Below, piece by piece: positions 26,858 through 36,825 of a stretch of 51,074 nucleotides of DNA. Within the stretch, counting starts at the first letter, position 1; each line of letters opens with the position of its first letter. This DNA is from an uncultured Bacilli bacterium (GTDB lineage: Bacteria > Bacillota_I > Bacilli_A > RF39 > UBA660): contig CALVRM010000002.1 in assembly GCA_944358695.1 (NCBI GenBank), positions 1-51,074 on the forward strand. The letters run 5' to 3'. A model generated the notes under the pieces. That model had not been told where the DNA came from, ran no database searches, and saw nothing but the letters and a program-made list of their open reading frames with translations. The position numbers and the translations under genes are program-made.

Positions 26858-27329
26858 CTTTTTCTGAAATAATTATAGCTTTTTCATCGAGTGATCTAAT
26901 GATTTCAATGACTTCATTAGTTTTTTTTCGTGGCGAAGTTATCATTAGTAAACTTTTACCTTCTTTAGATCCTTTAACACTATTGACTTTTAATTTTGAT
27001 CTTTTTATTTTTTTGATTAGTTCTTTAGCTATTGCTTCATCTGTTTCTACCATGAATACGTTTGTTCCTAAGGCTATTTTTTCTTCTATATAGCTACCAA
27101 TATATGAACCGGCTAAAGAACCTAAGGCAAAAAATAAAATTTTCCATGGATCTTCTTGAACATTAATAATAACTGTACCAGTGACAATAACCCAGATTAG
27201 AGCAATGATAAATTGTAAAACAGCACCCACAGTTTTTTTTCCATTGGCTACTACAATAATTCGAAGTGTTGATAGAGCATCTTCTATAATCTTACAAATA
27301 AATATTCCTGCATAAATAGCTATGTTCAT
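26832..27329 (-). CDS. UPF0316 membrane protein (DUF5698/DUF2179)
   Basis: A 165-residue minus-strand protein starting at 27329 behind AGGTGA. Three hydrophobic helices in the first 90 residues contain the family pattern EDALSTLRIIVVANGKK and GSYIGSYIEEK. The C-terminal 75 residues form the DUF2179 domain. The family is conserved in Firmicutes and has no proven function. It is transcribed against the surrounding genes. Confidence 0.85.
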   Translation of the reverse strand: MNIAIYAGIFICKIIEDALSTLRIIVVANGKKTVGAVLQFIIALIWVIVTGTVIINVQEDPWKILFFALGSLAGSYIGSYIEEKIALGTNVFMVETDEAIAKELIKKIKRSKLKVNSVKGSKEGKSLLMITSPRKKTNEVIEIIRSLDEKAIIISEKVKVVSPHI

Positions 27330-27399
27330 AATTTTCACCTAATAATAGTTTTTCTAAAAAAAAAGAAAATATTCTAAAAATAAAGATTCTAGTATCAGT

Positions 27400-27428
27400 T
27401 TGACACGATTATCAAGAAGTGATATATT
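27400..27428 (+). promoter_or_regulatory. Promoter of the 205-residue unknown gene
   Basis: TTGACA (27400-27405) and TATATT (27423-27428) are 17 bp apart, followed by an AAGGAGG site. Confidence 0.75.
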
Positions 27429-27456
27429 AAGAATACTTTTTTAAGGAGGCAATGTA

Positions 27457-28074
27457 ATGGGTAAGAATACTTTTGATGTAGACAAAATAAAATATATTTT
27501 AACAAAACAAAAAGGTTTTTTAAATAAAAAATTGTCTTTTGGAATTAAAGATTTAACGGGAGATCGTTTTATATCTAGCGACAGATTTGCGTTAGAGGAT
27601 TTTTATGAATATTTTGCGAATAACGATGAACCGGTGACGTTAGGTTTTTCTGATGTTTTCTTTCGTGAGGAGTTTGTGATTACTGGAATGGCGGAGGATG
27701 GAATAAGTTTAAAATATTTTTCCTTAAATAGTTTTACCGGTAAAACAGGAAATAAAGCAGGAAATTCTTCTATTATAAGTACGCCAAAATTATTTTTAAC
27801 GGCTGCGCTTGAAAACCAAAATCAGGAAGATTCATCAAATTTAATAAAAACAGGGTTAACTTTATTGCCTAATATTTCATCGGAATTAATGGATCAACTT
27901 ACGGAAGAATCGATTTGGCGTCCGGCTGGAGTTCAAAGATTTGAAAACGGTATAGTTTTTAACACTTATACTAACGGAAATGTGACCGTTAGTGTTGAAA
28001 GTTATAAAGCTGATATTGTCGAAAGTTATGTGCAATCGGCTGCTCATAACGAGCGAAGTTTAGTTAAAAAATAA
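27457..28074 (+). CDS. Unknown soluble protein
   Basis: A 205-residue protein starting behind AAGGAGGC with its own consensus-like promoter. It has no signal peptide, membrane helix or motif I recognise. The middle part (SFTGKTGNKAGNSS) is low-complexity, and the C-terminal 50 residues look like a beta-rich domain (VFNTYTNGNVTVSVESY). It is monocistronic, with a structured region and terminator behind it, just upstream of the hrcA operon. Confidence 0.75.
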   Translation: MGKNTFDVDKIKYILTKQKGFLNKKLSFGIKDLTGDRFISSDRFALEDFYEYFANNDEPVTLGFSDVFFREEFVITGMAEDGISLKYFSLNSFTGKTGNKAGNSSIISTPKLFLTAALENQNQEDSSNLIKTGLTLLPNISSELMDQLTEESIWRPAGVQRFENGIVFNTYTNGNVTVSVESYKADIVESYVQSAAHNERSLVKK

Positions 28075-28128
28075 AATTAAAATTTATTTGCATAGATGAA
28101 CAAATAAATATGTAAAAGGTTTAATTTT
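28072..28128 (+). other. Nested hairpins in the 3' region of the unknown gene
   Basis: TAAAATTAAA near 28072-28081 can pair with TTTAATTTTA near 28119-28128, enclosing an inner stem TTTATTTG/CAAATAAA. The structure lies between the stop codon and the terminator at 28152, so it may stabilise the mRNA or be processed. Confidence 0.4.
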
Positions 28129-28151
28129 ATATGGCGATTTGTTTGCCAAAG

Positions 28152-28186
28152 AATATTTATAGCGACAACTATAAATATTTTTTTAT
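28152..28186 (+). terminator. Strong intrinsic terminator before the hrcA operon
   Basis: AATATTTATAG (28152-28162) pairs perfectly with CTATAAATATT (28169-28179), followed by six or more T. Confidence 0.9.
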
Positions 28187-28198
28187 AAAATTGTTTTT

Positions 28199-28225
28199 TT
28201 AGCATTCTACTATTGACAGTGCTAA
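28199..28225. promoter_or_regulatory. CIRCE operator 1
   Basis: TTAGCATTC, nine bases, CAGTGCTAA: each arm has one change from the CIRCE consensus (TTAGCACTC and GAGTGCTAA). It overlaps the -35 box of the hrcA promoter and is the expected HrcA binding site. Confidence 0.88.
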
Positions 28226-28241
28226 CATATAATGTTATAAT
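28213..28241 (+). promoter_or_regulatory. Promoter of the hrcA-grpE-dnaK operon
   Basis: TTGACA (28213-28218) and TATAAT (28236-28241) are exactly 17 bp apart, a full consensus promoter. CIRCE operators lie on both sides, so HrcA should repress it tightly. Confidence 0.92.
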
Positions 28242-28244
28242 GAA

Positions 28245-28271
28245 GTAGCATTCATACAGTTGGAGTGCTAG
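28245..28271. promoter_or_regulatory. CIRCE operator 2
   Basis: GTAGCATTC, nine bases, GAGTGCTAG. It covers the expected transcription start and the 5' leader, with the right arm fully matching GAGTGCTA. Confidence 0.88.
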
Positions 28272-28295
28272 ATGGCTAGGCAAAGAGGTGAAATA

Positions 28296-29288
28296 ATGAT
28301 TACGCAAAGACAAAAAGATTTGCTTAAACTAATCGTTGAAAGTTATATTAAAACAGCTAAGCCTGTCGGCTCAAAAGCTTTATGTGACATAATGAATTGT
28401 TCAAGTGCAACCATTAGAAACGAAATGGCTTTTCTTGAAGATCATGGGCTATTGGAAAAAACTCATACGTCTTCTGGACGAGTGCCGAGTGATAGAGGTT
28501 ATCGTTATTATGTTGATAATATTATGAGTCCAAAAGAATTAACTGGTGAAGATATGCTTAAGTTACAAACTATTTTTAAAAACAATTCGTTAGTTTTAAG
28601 TGATGCAATTGTCAAAAGTATGGAAATAGTTTCTGAGCTTACAAATTATACGGCTATTGTTTTAGGTGAATCGTCAGCTGACAATAAGGTAGCTAAGGTT
28701 GAAGTAGTACCTACGGCAGCAAATCGTTTGACTGCTTTAGTTATTACTGATAAAGGACATGTAGAAAATCGAAATGTTATTTTAGAAGAAAAAGTAAGTA
28801 CTGACGAGATAAAGCAAACTGTTGACATTATTAATAAACTAATTGTGGGTATTCCACTTTCTGAAGTTAGTAAGGTTTTAGAGTTTGAAGTTAAGCCGGT
28901 TATTGATAAATATGTAAAACAACATGAGGCTCTTTATAATGCTTTTTATAATGCGTTTAGTGATTTTGCTCCGAAGCCGGACATAAAAATGAGAGGAACC
29001 ACTAAATTACTTAGTGAACCAGAGTTTAATGATGTTGCCAAAATGCGTGAATTGTTAAATAAGTTTGAGGATAAAGAGTTAATAAAAAATATTAAATCTG
29101 ACGACGATGGTATTAGAATTTATATTGGCAGTGAAAATATGATTGATGATGATATTTCGATTATTAAGACATATTATACTAAAGATGGTGTTGAGGGAAC
29201 GATTGCTTTAATTGGACCTAAAAGAATGGAATATGATCGCGCTGGTGCATTGTTAAATTACATCAAAGAAAACATAGGTAGAAATTAA
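28296..29288 (+). CDS. hrcA: Heat-inducible transcription repressor HrcA
   Basis: A 330-residue repressor that binds CIRCE and responds to GroEL. The start at 28296 follows AGAGGTG; an in-frame ATG at 28272 lies just behind CIRCE 2 and lacks a ribosome site. The N-terminal winged helix (ITQRQKDLLKLIVESYI, VGSKAL, SSATIRNEMAFLE) and SSGRVPSDRGYRYYVD are typical. The gene is autoregulated by the two CIRCE sites. Confidence 0.97.
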   Translation: MITQRQKDLLKLIVESYIKTAKPVGSKALCDIMNCSSATIRNEMAFLEDHGLLEKTHTSSGRVPSDRGYRYYVDNIMSPKELTGEDMLKLQTIFKNNSLVLSDAIVKSMEIVSELTNYTAIVLGESSADNKVAKVEVVPTAANRLTALVITDKGHVENRNVILEEKVSTDEIKQTVDIINKLIVGIPLSEVSKVLEFEVKPVIDKYVKQHEALYNAFYNAFSDFAPKPDIKMRGTTKLLSEPEFNDVAKMRELLNKFEDKELIKNIKSDDDGIRIYIGSENMIDDDISIIKTYYTKDGVEGTIALIGPKRMEYDRAGALLNYIKENIGRN

Positions 29289-29301
29289 AAGAGGTGAAAA
29301 A

Positions 29302-29826
29302 ATGAAAGACGAAGAAAAAAAGAAACACCCCAAAGAGGAAAAGTCAAAAGCCAAAAAAGAGAAGTGTGAACGTCAAAAACACAATGAAGAAAATCAAAAG
29401 ATTAAAGATTTAGAAGAAGCTTTACTTCGAAAAGATGCTGATATGATTAACTATCGCAAACGCAAAGAAGAAGAAGTTGCAAGGATGCTTAAGTATTCAA
29501 AAGAAGACATGGCCAAGGATTTATTGCCAATCGTCGATAATTTTGAAAGAGCAATTAATATGGATGACGATAATTTAGATGATGAGTTATCTAAATTCTT
29601 AGAAGGCTTTAAAATGATTTATTGCCATTTGACAGAAATATTAAATAAGTATGAAATAAAAGCAATTGATGGGGCTAATAAACCATTTGATCCAAATTAT
29701 CATCAAGGCGTTTTAACTGAAAAAGTAAAAGATCTTGAACCTGGGATGGTGATTGAAGTTTTACAAAAAGGTTATTTATTAAAAGATAAAGTTATTAGAC
29801 ACGCTATGGTTAAAGTTAGCGAATAA
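29302..29826 (+). CDS. grpE: Nucleotide exchange factor GrpE
   Basis: A 174-residue DnaK co-chaperone. A highly charged Lys/Glu N-terminus is followed by the long coiled-coil (ALLRKDADMINYRKRKEEE) and the C-terminal beta domain (FDPNYHQGV, VLQKGYLLKDKVIRHAMVKVS). It sits 13 bp after hrcA with its own AGAGGTG site. Confidence 0.96.
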   Translation: MKDEEKKKHPKEEKSKAKKEKCERQKHNEENQKIKDLEEALLRKDADMINYRKRKEEEVARMLKYSKEDMAKDLLPIVDNFERAINMDDDNLDDELSKFLEGFKMIYCHLTEILNKYEIKAIDGANKPFDPNYHQGVLTEKVKDLEPGMVIEVLQKGYLLKDKVIRHAMVKVSE

Positions 29827-29842
29827 GAGAAAGGAATGATAA

Positions 29843-31663
<1,821 letters not shown>

Positions 31664-31665
31664 GA

Positions 31666-31696
31666 TGATAGGTTCTAGTTTGCTAGAACCTTATCA
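31666..31696. terminator. Hairpin after dnaK
   Basis: TGATAGGTTCTAG (31666-31678) pairs with CTAGAACCTTATCA (31683-31696) with one bulged base. There is no T-run, so partial termination or mRNA processing before pepF is more likely than full termination. Confidence 0.55.
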
Positions 31697-31764
31697 TTGT
31701 ATAAGGAGTATGAAAACTTAAACAGAAAGGTATCAATTGAATAAAATTGATTGTGTGAATATAT

Positions 31765-33561
31765 ATGGAAAAACTACGTTCACAAATTGACGATAAATAT
31801 AAATGGGATTTAAGTACTATTTATAAAGATGATGAGGAGTTGCAAGCGGATTATGTGGTTATAAAAAAACGACTTGATAATTTTGCCAAACAAGAAGATA
31901 CTTTTTTAAATTCTGCTGATCATTTATATAATACGCTTAAAGAATATTATGATATTAGTGTGATAATTGATAAAATGTGGACTTATACAAGTCATAGATA
32001 TGATACTGATATTACAAACAATAAAAACCAGGCTTGGTCAGAAAAGATTAATAATTTATTTACTGAATTAGATAAACAAAGCAGTTTTATTACGCCAAAA
32101 CTTTTAGAAATGTCTGATAAGACTGTTGATAAATTTTACCAAGATAAACCTGAATTAAAAGAAGATTACGGGTTTGTTTTAGAGCTGATTTTTAGAAATA
32201 AGCCATATACTTTAACATTGTCAGAAGAAAAATTATTATCTTCTGCTTTAAAGGCGATGGGTGATACTAGTAAGATTGCTACGATGTTAACTACTTCTGA
32301 TATTAATTTTGGTGAAATAGAAGATGCGGGTCATCATAAAATTACATTAACCGATACTAATTATTTTTCTTTTATTTCTTCTCATAATCGGGAAGTTCGA
32401 AAAAGTGCATTTGAAAGTTTATATAAGTCTTATAAACAGTTTAACAACACATATGCATTATCCTTATCGGCTTTTATTGAGAAAATGGTGACGATTAGTA
32501 AAATCAGACATTATAATAGTGCCTTGGAAGCTGCATTGTTTGCGGATAATGTTAGTACTGATGTTTATAGCAATTTAATTAATATTGTTAATAATAATTT
32601 AGAACCATTATATAAATATTATGAAATCAAACGTAAATTTTTAAAATTAGATGAATTTCATATGTATGACGTATATGCGCAAATTGTTGGTGAAAATCAA
32701 AAGAAATATAGTTTTGAAGAAGCCAAAAAATTAATTTTGGAGGGCCTTAAAATATTAGGCGATGACTATGTTAATAATTTGCAAAAAGCTTTTGAGGAGA
32801 GATGGATTGATATTTACCCTAATAAAGCAAAACGCGGTGGAGCTTATTCTGGTGGTTCTTATTTGACAAATCCTTTTGTTTTTCTTAATTTTAATGGCAG
32901 CTATAATGATGTTTCAACTATGGCTCACGAATTAGGCCATTCAATGCATACTTATTATTCACACATGAATAATAAGTATCAATATAGTGATTATACTATT
33001 TTCGTGGCTGAAGTAGCTTCCCAAGTAAATGAATTATTGTTTAGTAATTATATGTTAAATAAAGTTCAAACTAAAGAAGAAAAATTAAATATTTTAAATC
33101 AAATATTAGATTTATTTAAAAGCTCGATTTATCGACAAACTATGTTTGCTGAATTTGAAAAAATTATTTATGAAAAAAATGAGCAAGAGGAAATTATAAC
33201 AGCAGATATTTTAAATGAGACGTATTATAATTTAGTAAGTAAATATTTTGGCCCTAAGGTAGTTATAGATGAAGAGATAAGGTATGAATGGCAAAGAATT
33301 CCGCATTTTTATTATAATTTTTATGTTTATAAATATTCTACGGGGTTAGCTGCGGCTTGTCATATTGTTAATCGTATTTTAAGCAATGAAAAAGGGGCTT
33401 TAGAAGAATATTTGACTTTCCTTAAAACCGGTGGTAATGATTATCCATTAAATGAATTAAAAATTGCTGGCGTTGATTTAAGCAAACCGCAAGTAATACA
33501 AAGTGCGATGGATATGTTTAGTCAATATTTAGCTCAATTTGAAAAATTACTAGATAGTTAG
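31765..33561 (+). CDS. pepF: Oligoendopeptidase F
   Basis: A 598-residue M3-family zinc metallopeptidase that degrades cytoplasmic oligopeptides. HELGH is at residues 388-392 in MAHELGHSMH, with the third ligand in the VAEVASQ segment about 25 residues later. The start is fixed by an in-frame stop nine bases upstream. The best ribosome site (AGAAAGG) lies about 35 bases away across a small hairpin. It sits between dnaK and dnaJ. Confidence 0.95.
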   Translation: MEKLRSQIDDKYKWDLSTIYKDDEELQADYVVIKKRLDNFAKQEDTFLNSADHLYNTLKEYYDISVIIDKMWTYTSHRYDTDITNNKNQAWSEKINNLFTELDKQSSFITPKLLEMSDKTVDKFYQDKPELKEDYGFVLELIFRNKPYTLTLSEEKLLSSALKAMGDTSKIATMLTTSDINFGEIEDAGHHKITLTDTNYFSFISSHNREVRKSAFESLYKSYKQFNNTYALSLSAFIEKMVTISKIRHYNSALEAALFADNVSTDVYSNLINIVNNNLEPLYKYYEIKRKFLKLDEFHMYDVYAQIVGENQKKYSFEEAKKLILEGLKILGDDYVNNLQKAFEERWIDIYPNKAKRGGAYSGGSYLTNPFVFLNFNGSYNDVSTMAHELGHSMHTYYSHMNNKYQYSDYTIFVAEVASQVNELLFSNYMLNKVQTKEEKLNILNQILDLFKSSIYRQTMFAEFEKIIYEKNEQEEIITADILNETYYNLVSKYFGPKVVIDEEIRYEWQRIPHFYYNFYVYKYSTGLAAACHIVNRILSNEKGALEEYLTFLKTGGNDYPLNELKIAGVDLSKPQVIQSAMDMFSQYLAQFEKLLDS

Positions 33562-33570
33562 GTGATGAAA

Positions 33571-34689
33571 ATGAATAAAAAAGATTATTATGAGATCTTA
33601 GGAGTTGATAAAAGTGCTAGCCAAGCCGAAATTAAAAGTGCTTTTCGTAAACTAGCTAAAAAATATCACCCTGATGTTTCTAAAGAACCTGATGCTGAAG
33701 AAAGATTCAAGGAGGCTCAAGAAGCCTATGCTGTTTTATCTGATGAAAACAAAAGAAAACAATACGATCAATTTGGTCACTCGGCTTTTGAAAATAATGG
33801 AGCAGGTGGTTATGATTTTTCGGGTTTTGATTTTTCCGATATTTTTAGTGAAATATTTGGCCAAGGCTTTGGTGGCTTTAGCAATTTTGGCTTTGGTGGT
33901 TTTGGCGATTCTAATTCTTCAAGGCCAACTAAAGGAGCCGATAAGATTGTTAGAGTTGATTTAACTTTTGAAGAGGCTGTTTTTGGAATTGATAAAGATA
34001 TTATTTTAACTGTAAATGGAACTTGTGAAAAATGCCATGGAGTTGGTGGCTTTGATGTTAAAACATGTGATCGTTGTCATGGCTCAGGAACAATTACAAC
34101 TCAGCAACAGACAATTCTTGGTAGTTTTATGACGAAAACGACTTGTGACCGATGTCATGGATCGGGAGAGATATATGCTAAAGAATGTTCACACTGTCAT
34201 GGGCATGGTAGTATTAAGCAAGAAAAAGAAATTGAAGTTAAAATACCTGCGGGAGTAGATACTGGAAATCAACTTCGCATTCGTGGTAAGGGTGATGCTG
34301 GCAGTAATGGCGGGCCCAATGGTGATATATATCTTGAGTTTTATGTAAAAAAACATCAAATTTTCGAAAGAGAAGGCAATGATATATATCTTGAGCTTCC
34401 AATTACTGTATCTGAGGCGGCTTTAGGTTGTAAGAAAAAAGTACCAACGTTATATGGGAATATAACATTAACTATTCCTGCTGGCAGTGAGTCGAATGAT
34501 AAACACCGTGTTCGTGGTAAGGGTGTTGAAAATATTAATTCATTCGGCAAGGGTGATATGTATATTATTTTAAAAGTAAAAACTCCACAAAAGTTATCTA
34601 GAGATCAAAAAAAATTATTTGAGCAACTTGCTAAAACTCATTTAGATGATGATAAAGAATTTAAACGTATTAATGAATATTTGAAATAG
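33571..34689 (+). CDS. dnaJ: Chaperone DnaJ
   Basis: A 372-residue type I Hsp40. The J domain has HPD at residues 33-35, followed by a Gly/Phe-rich region (about 75-115), four zinc-finger repeats (CEKCHG, CDRCHG, CDRCHG, CSHCHG) and the C-terminal substrate domain. The ATG at 33571 follows TAGGTGAT; the upstream in-frame GTG and ATG lie inside that site. It abuts pepF. Confidence 0.97.
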   Translation: MNKKDYYEILGVDKSASQAEIKSAFRKLAKKYHPDVSKEPDAEERFKEAQEAYAVLSDENKRKQYDQFGHSAFENNGAGGYDFSGFDFSDIFSEIFGQGFGGFSNFGFGGFGDSNSSRPTKGADKIVRVDLTFEEAVFGIDKDIILTVNGTCEKCHGVGGFDVKTCDRCHGSGTITTQQQTILGSFMTKTTCDRCHGSGEIYAKECSHCHGHGSIKQEKEIEVKIPAGVDTGNQLRIRGKGDAGSNGGPNGDIYLEFYVKKHQIFEREGNDIYLELPITVSEAALGCKKKVPTLYGNITLTIPAGSESNDKHRVRGKGVENINSFGKGDMYIILKVKTPQKLSRDQKKLFEQLAKTHLDDDKEFKRINEYLK

Positions 34690-34708
34690 ACCTATTAGCT
34701 TTATATTC

Positions 34709-34743
34709 AACTTTAGTTAAAATAAATAACTAAAGTTTTTTTA
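34709..34743 (+). terminator. Intrinsic terminator after dnaJ
   Basis: AACTTTAGTTA (34709-34719) pairs perfectly with TAACTAAAGTT (34727-34737), followed by T. Confidence 0.9.
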
Positions 34744-34793
34744 TAATTTTGCCCATATGATTTTTGATAAAAAATAACAGTATTCGACAACTA

Positions 34794-34822
34794 TTGACAA
34801 AAAAAATAAGGTTTAGTATTAT
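34794..34822 (+). promoter_or_regulatory. Promoter of the lipoprotein gene
   Basis: TTGACA (34794-34799) and TATTAT (34817-34822) are 17 bp apart. Confidence 0.7.
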
Positions 34823-34848
34823 TATGGTGGAAAGTAGAGGGAGTGTTT

Positions 34849-35961
34849 ATGAAAAAAGGGTTTAAAGTTTTATGCGTGATGTTCGTGATTTTACTAACTA
34901 CGGGTTGTGTTAAAATGGAATTTGGCATGAATATCAACAAAGACAAAAGTATGGATTTAGTTATAACGGAAGCATTTGCGAACTCGTTATTGGAGCAATC
35001 AGGAGAAGAAATTTTTAGCTCTGATGAACTTGAGAAAATCGAAGATAATGGTTTTAAAATCAGTAATTATTCTGATAATTCAATGAAAGGTTTTACTTTT
35101 ACAAAAACGATTGATAACATTGATAATGTTAGTAGTGAAGAAGAGATTAAAGCTGATATTAGTGTGGGATTAGATTCTGATAAAGATTTCAGTGACAAAA
35201 TATTTACGGTAAAAAAGGGATTTTTAAAAAATACATATATCGCTAATTTAACATCTTCAGATACTGATAGCGTTAAAAATCAAGTTGGTTCTTCTTCAAA
35301 CGCTAATGATGAAAATTATGATAACATAGCGGATGATGCCACTGCGGATATTGATTATTCTTCTATGATGGGTAGTATGGACATGAAATTTGTAATTAAT
35401 TTACCGTATGCGGCTAAAAGCAATAATGCAACTGACGTAGAAAATGACGGCAAAAAGTTGAGCTGGGATTTGTTAAATTTCGAAAAAGAAAATATTAAAT
35501 TTGAATTTGAGCTTTATAATATGACTAATATTTATATTGCTGGTGGAATAGGTGCATTAATACTTGTTGTTGTAATTACTTTAATTATTTTTACTAAAAA
35601 GCATAAGAAAAATAGTCCAACAATGACTACTCAAAGTTTAAATACTTTAAAGGAAAATGAGGTATCAGCAAATAATGAATCAGGCTCAAATATAAATGAA
35701 TCAACAATGGGATCTTTAATTACTCCAGATAATTTAAATGCTACACCAGTTAATAATGGGGGAATTAATGAATCAAGTTTGAACTTGGGTACTAGCTCAG
35801 AAGCCATAATACCTGATAGTCAGATTGAAACTTTAAATGTAGAAAATCCTATGACTAAATCCGTTTCTACTACTTCTAGTTTAGAAGTTCAGGGTGAAAC
35901 TTCGCCTGAGAGTTTAGAAATATTCAATGTTTCACCAGGGGATTTTAAACAAGATAAATAG
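34849..35961 (+). CDS. LppM/DUF3153-like lipoprotein with C-terminal membrane helix
   Basis: A 370-residue protein starting at 34849 behind GAGGGAG. A signal peptide ends in a lipobox-like LLTTGC (Cys20), followed by VKMEFGMNINKDKSMDL, typical of the LppM/DUF3153 family. The extracytoplasmic domain reaches about residue 220. It is followed by a hydrophobic helix (YIAGGIGALILVVVITLII), a basic stop-transfer KKHKKN and a long Asn/Ser/Thr-rich cytoplasmic tail of about 115 residues. Function is unknown. Confidence 0.8.
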   Translation: MKKGFKVLCVMFVILLTTGCVKMEFGMNINKDKSMDLVITEAFANSLLEQSGEEIFSSDELEKIEDNGFKISNYSDNSMKGFTFTKTIDNIDNVSSEEEIKADISVGLDSDKDFSDKIFTVKKGFLKNTYIANLTSSDTDSVKNQVGSSSNANDENYDNIADDATADIDYSSMMGSMDMKFVINLPYAAKSNNATDVENDGKKLSWDLLNFEKENIKFEFELYNMTNIYIAGGIGALILVVVITLIIFTKKHKKNSPTMTTQSLNTLKENEVSANNESGSNINESTMGSLITPDNLNATPVNNGGINESSLNLGTSSEAIIPDSQIETLNVENPMTKSVSTTSSLEVQGETSPESLEIFNVSPGDFKQDK

Positions 35962-36003
35962 TTTATGTTATTAAATGAAAGAATTTTTGGTAACTAATAT
36001 TTT

Positions 36004-36045
36004 TAAGCGCTCATTATATTGTAATAATGGGCGTATTTTTTTGTT
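36004..36045 (+). terminator. Intrinsic terminator after the lipoprotein gene
   Basis: GCGCTCATTAT and ATAATGGGCG pair with one G-U, followed by a T-rich tail. No gene lies between 35962 and 36261. The rest is the frr leader described separately. Confidence 0.65.
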
Positions 36046-36108
36046 TTATTACTTAAGACTTTTAATTTGATTATTCTATAAAAGCTTTTTTGTTTTTTTA
36101 TGCTTTTG

Positions 36109-36261
36109 TGATATAATAACAGCGATTTTGGTTGTTGAGGACTTGTCGTAATTATAAAAATAGGTGATTGCTATATTTTAGCAGGAGAAAGTTTCAATAA
36201 ATGTAACATTTAACTTGCAGGGAAAACGTATATATATTATAATGTATATTGAAAGGGTGAA
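36109..36261 (+). promoter_or_regulatory. Leader region and tandem promoters of frr
   Basis: TGATATAAT at 36109-36117 would start a leader of about 140 nt. Inside it AGCGATT near 36121 can pair with GATTGCT near 36167. A second promoter-like segment (TTGCAG near 36215 and TATAAT near 36237) lies close to the gene. I cannot assign the leader to a known riboswitch class. Confidence 0.4.
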
Positions 36262-36810
36262 ATGATGGAAGATATATTATTTGAGACGGAAGCAAAAATG
36301 GAAGAAGCTATTGAAAACATGAAAAAAAGATTTACAAATGTTAGAGCTGGACGGGCTAATCCTGCAATTTTAGATGGTGTTATGGTAACATATTATGGAA
36401 CTTCTACGCCTTTAAAACAGCTTGCCACAATTTCAATTCCAGAGGCTAGGCAACTGATGATTAAACCTTTTGACAAATCGTGTTTAGCGGACATTGAAAA
36501 AGGAATATTTGAAGCTAATATTGGGTTAACACCAAATAATAATGGTGAAACGATAATTTTAAATATTCCAACTTTAACCGAAGAAACACGAAAAGAATAT
36601 GTTAAACAGGTCAAGCAAATAGCTGAAGACTGTCGTATTCATTTACGTAATGTTAGACAAGAAGCGAATAAAGATGTTCAGAAAATGGAAGAAGCGACTG
36701 AAGATGATAAGAAAAGGATGTCTGAAGATGTGCAGGCTTCAATTAATAAATATAATAAAATTGTAGATGATCTTTTAAAAGAAAAAGAAAACGAACTACT
36801 TACAGTTTAA
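36262..36810 (+). CDS. frr: Ribosome recycling factor
   Basis: A 182-residue protein that splits post-termination ribosomes with EF-G. Typical segments are RAGRANPAILDG, YYGTSTPLKQLA, EARQLMIKPFD, LTEETRKEYVKQVK and the C-terminal helix. The start follows AAGGGTGA; ATG is repeated, so 36265 is an equal choice. pyrH, its usual neighbour, is not present. Confidence 0.97.
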   Translation: MMEDILFETEAKMEEAIENMKKRFTNVRAGRANPAILDGVMVTYYGTSTPLKQLATISIPEARQLMIKPFDKSCLADIEKGIFEANIGLTPNNNGETIILNIPTLTEETRKEYVKQVKQIAEDCRIHLRNVRQEANKDVQKMEEATEDDKKRMSEDVQASINKYNKIVDDLLKEKENELLTV

Positions 36811-36825
36811 AAGGACGTGTGTCAT

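Noticed and set aside
28077-28313. Minus-strand frame of 78 residues
   Set aside because: It would cover the terminator, both CIRCE operators and the hrcA promoter, and has no ribosome site.
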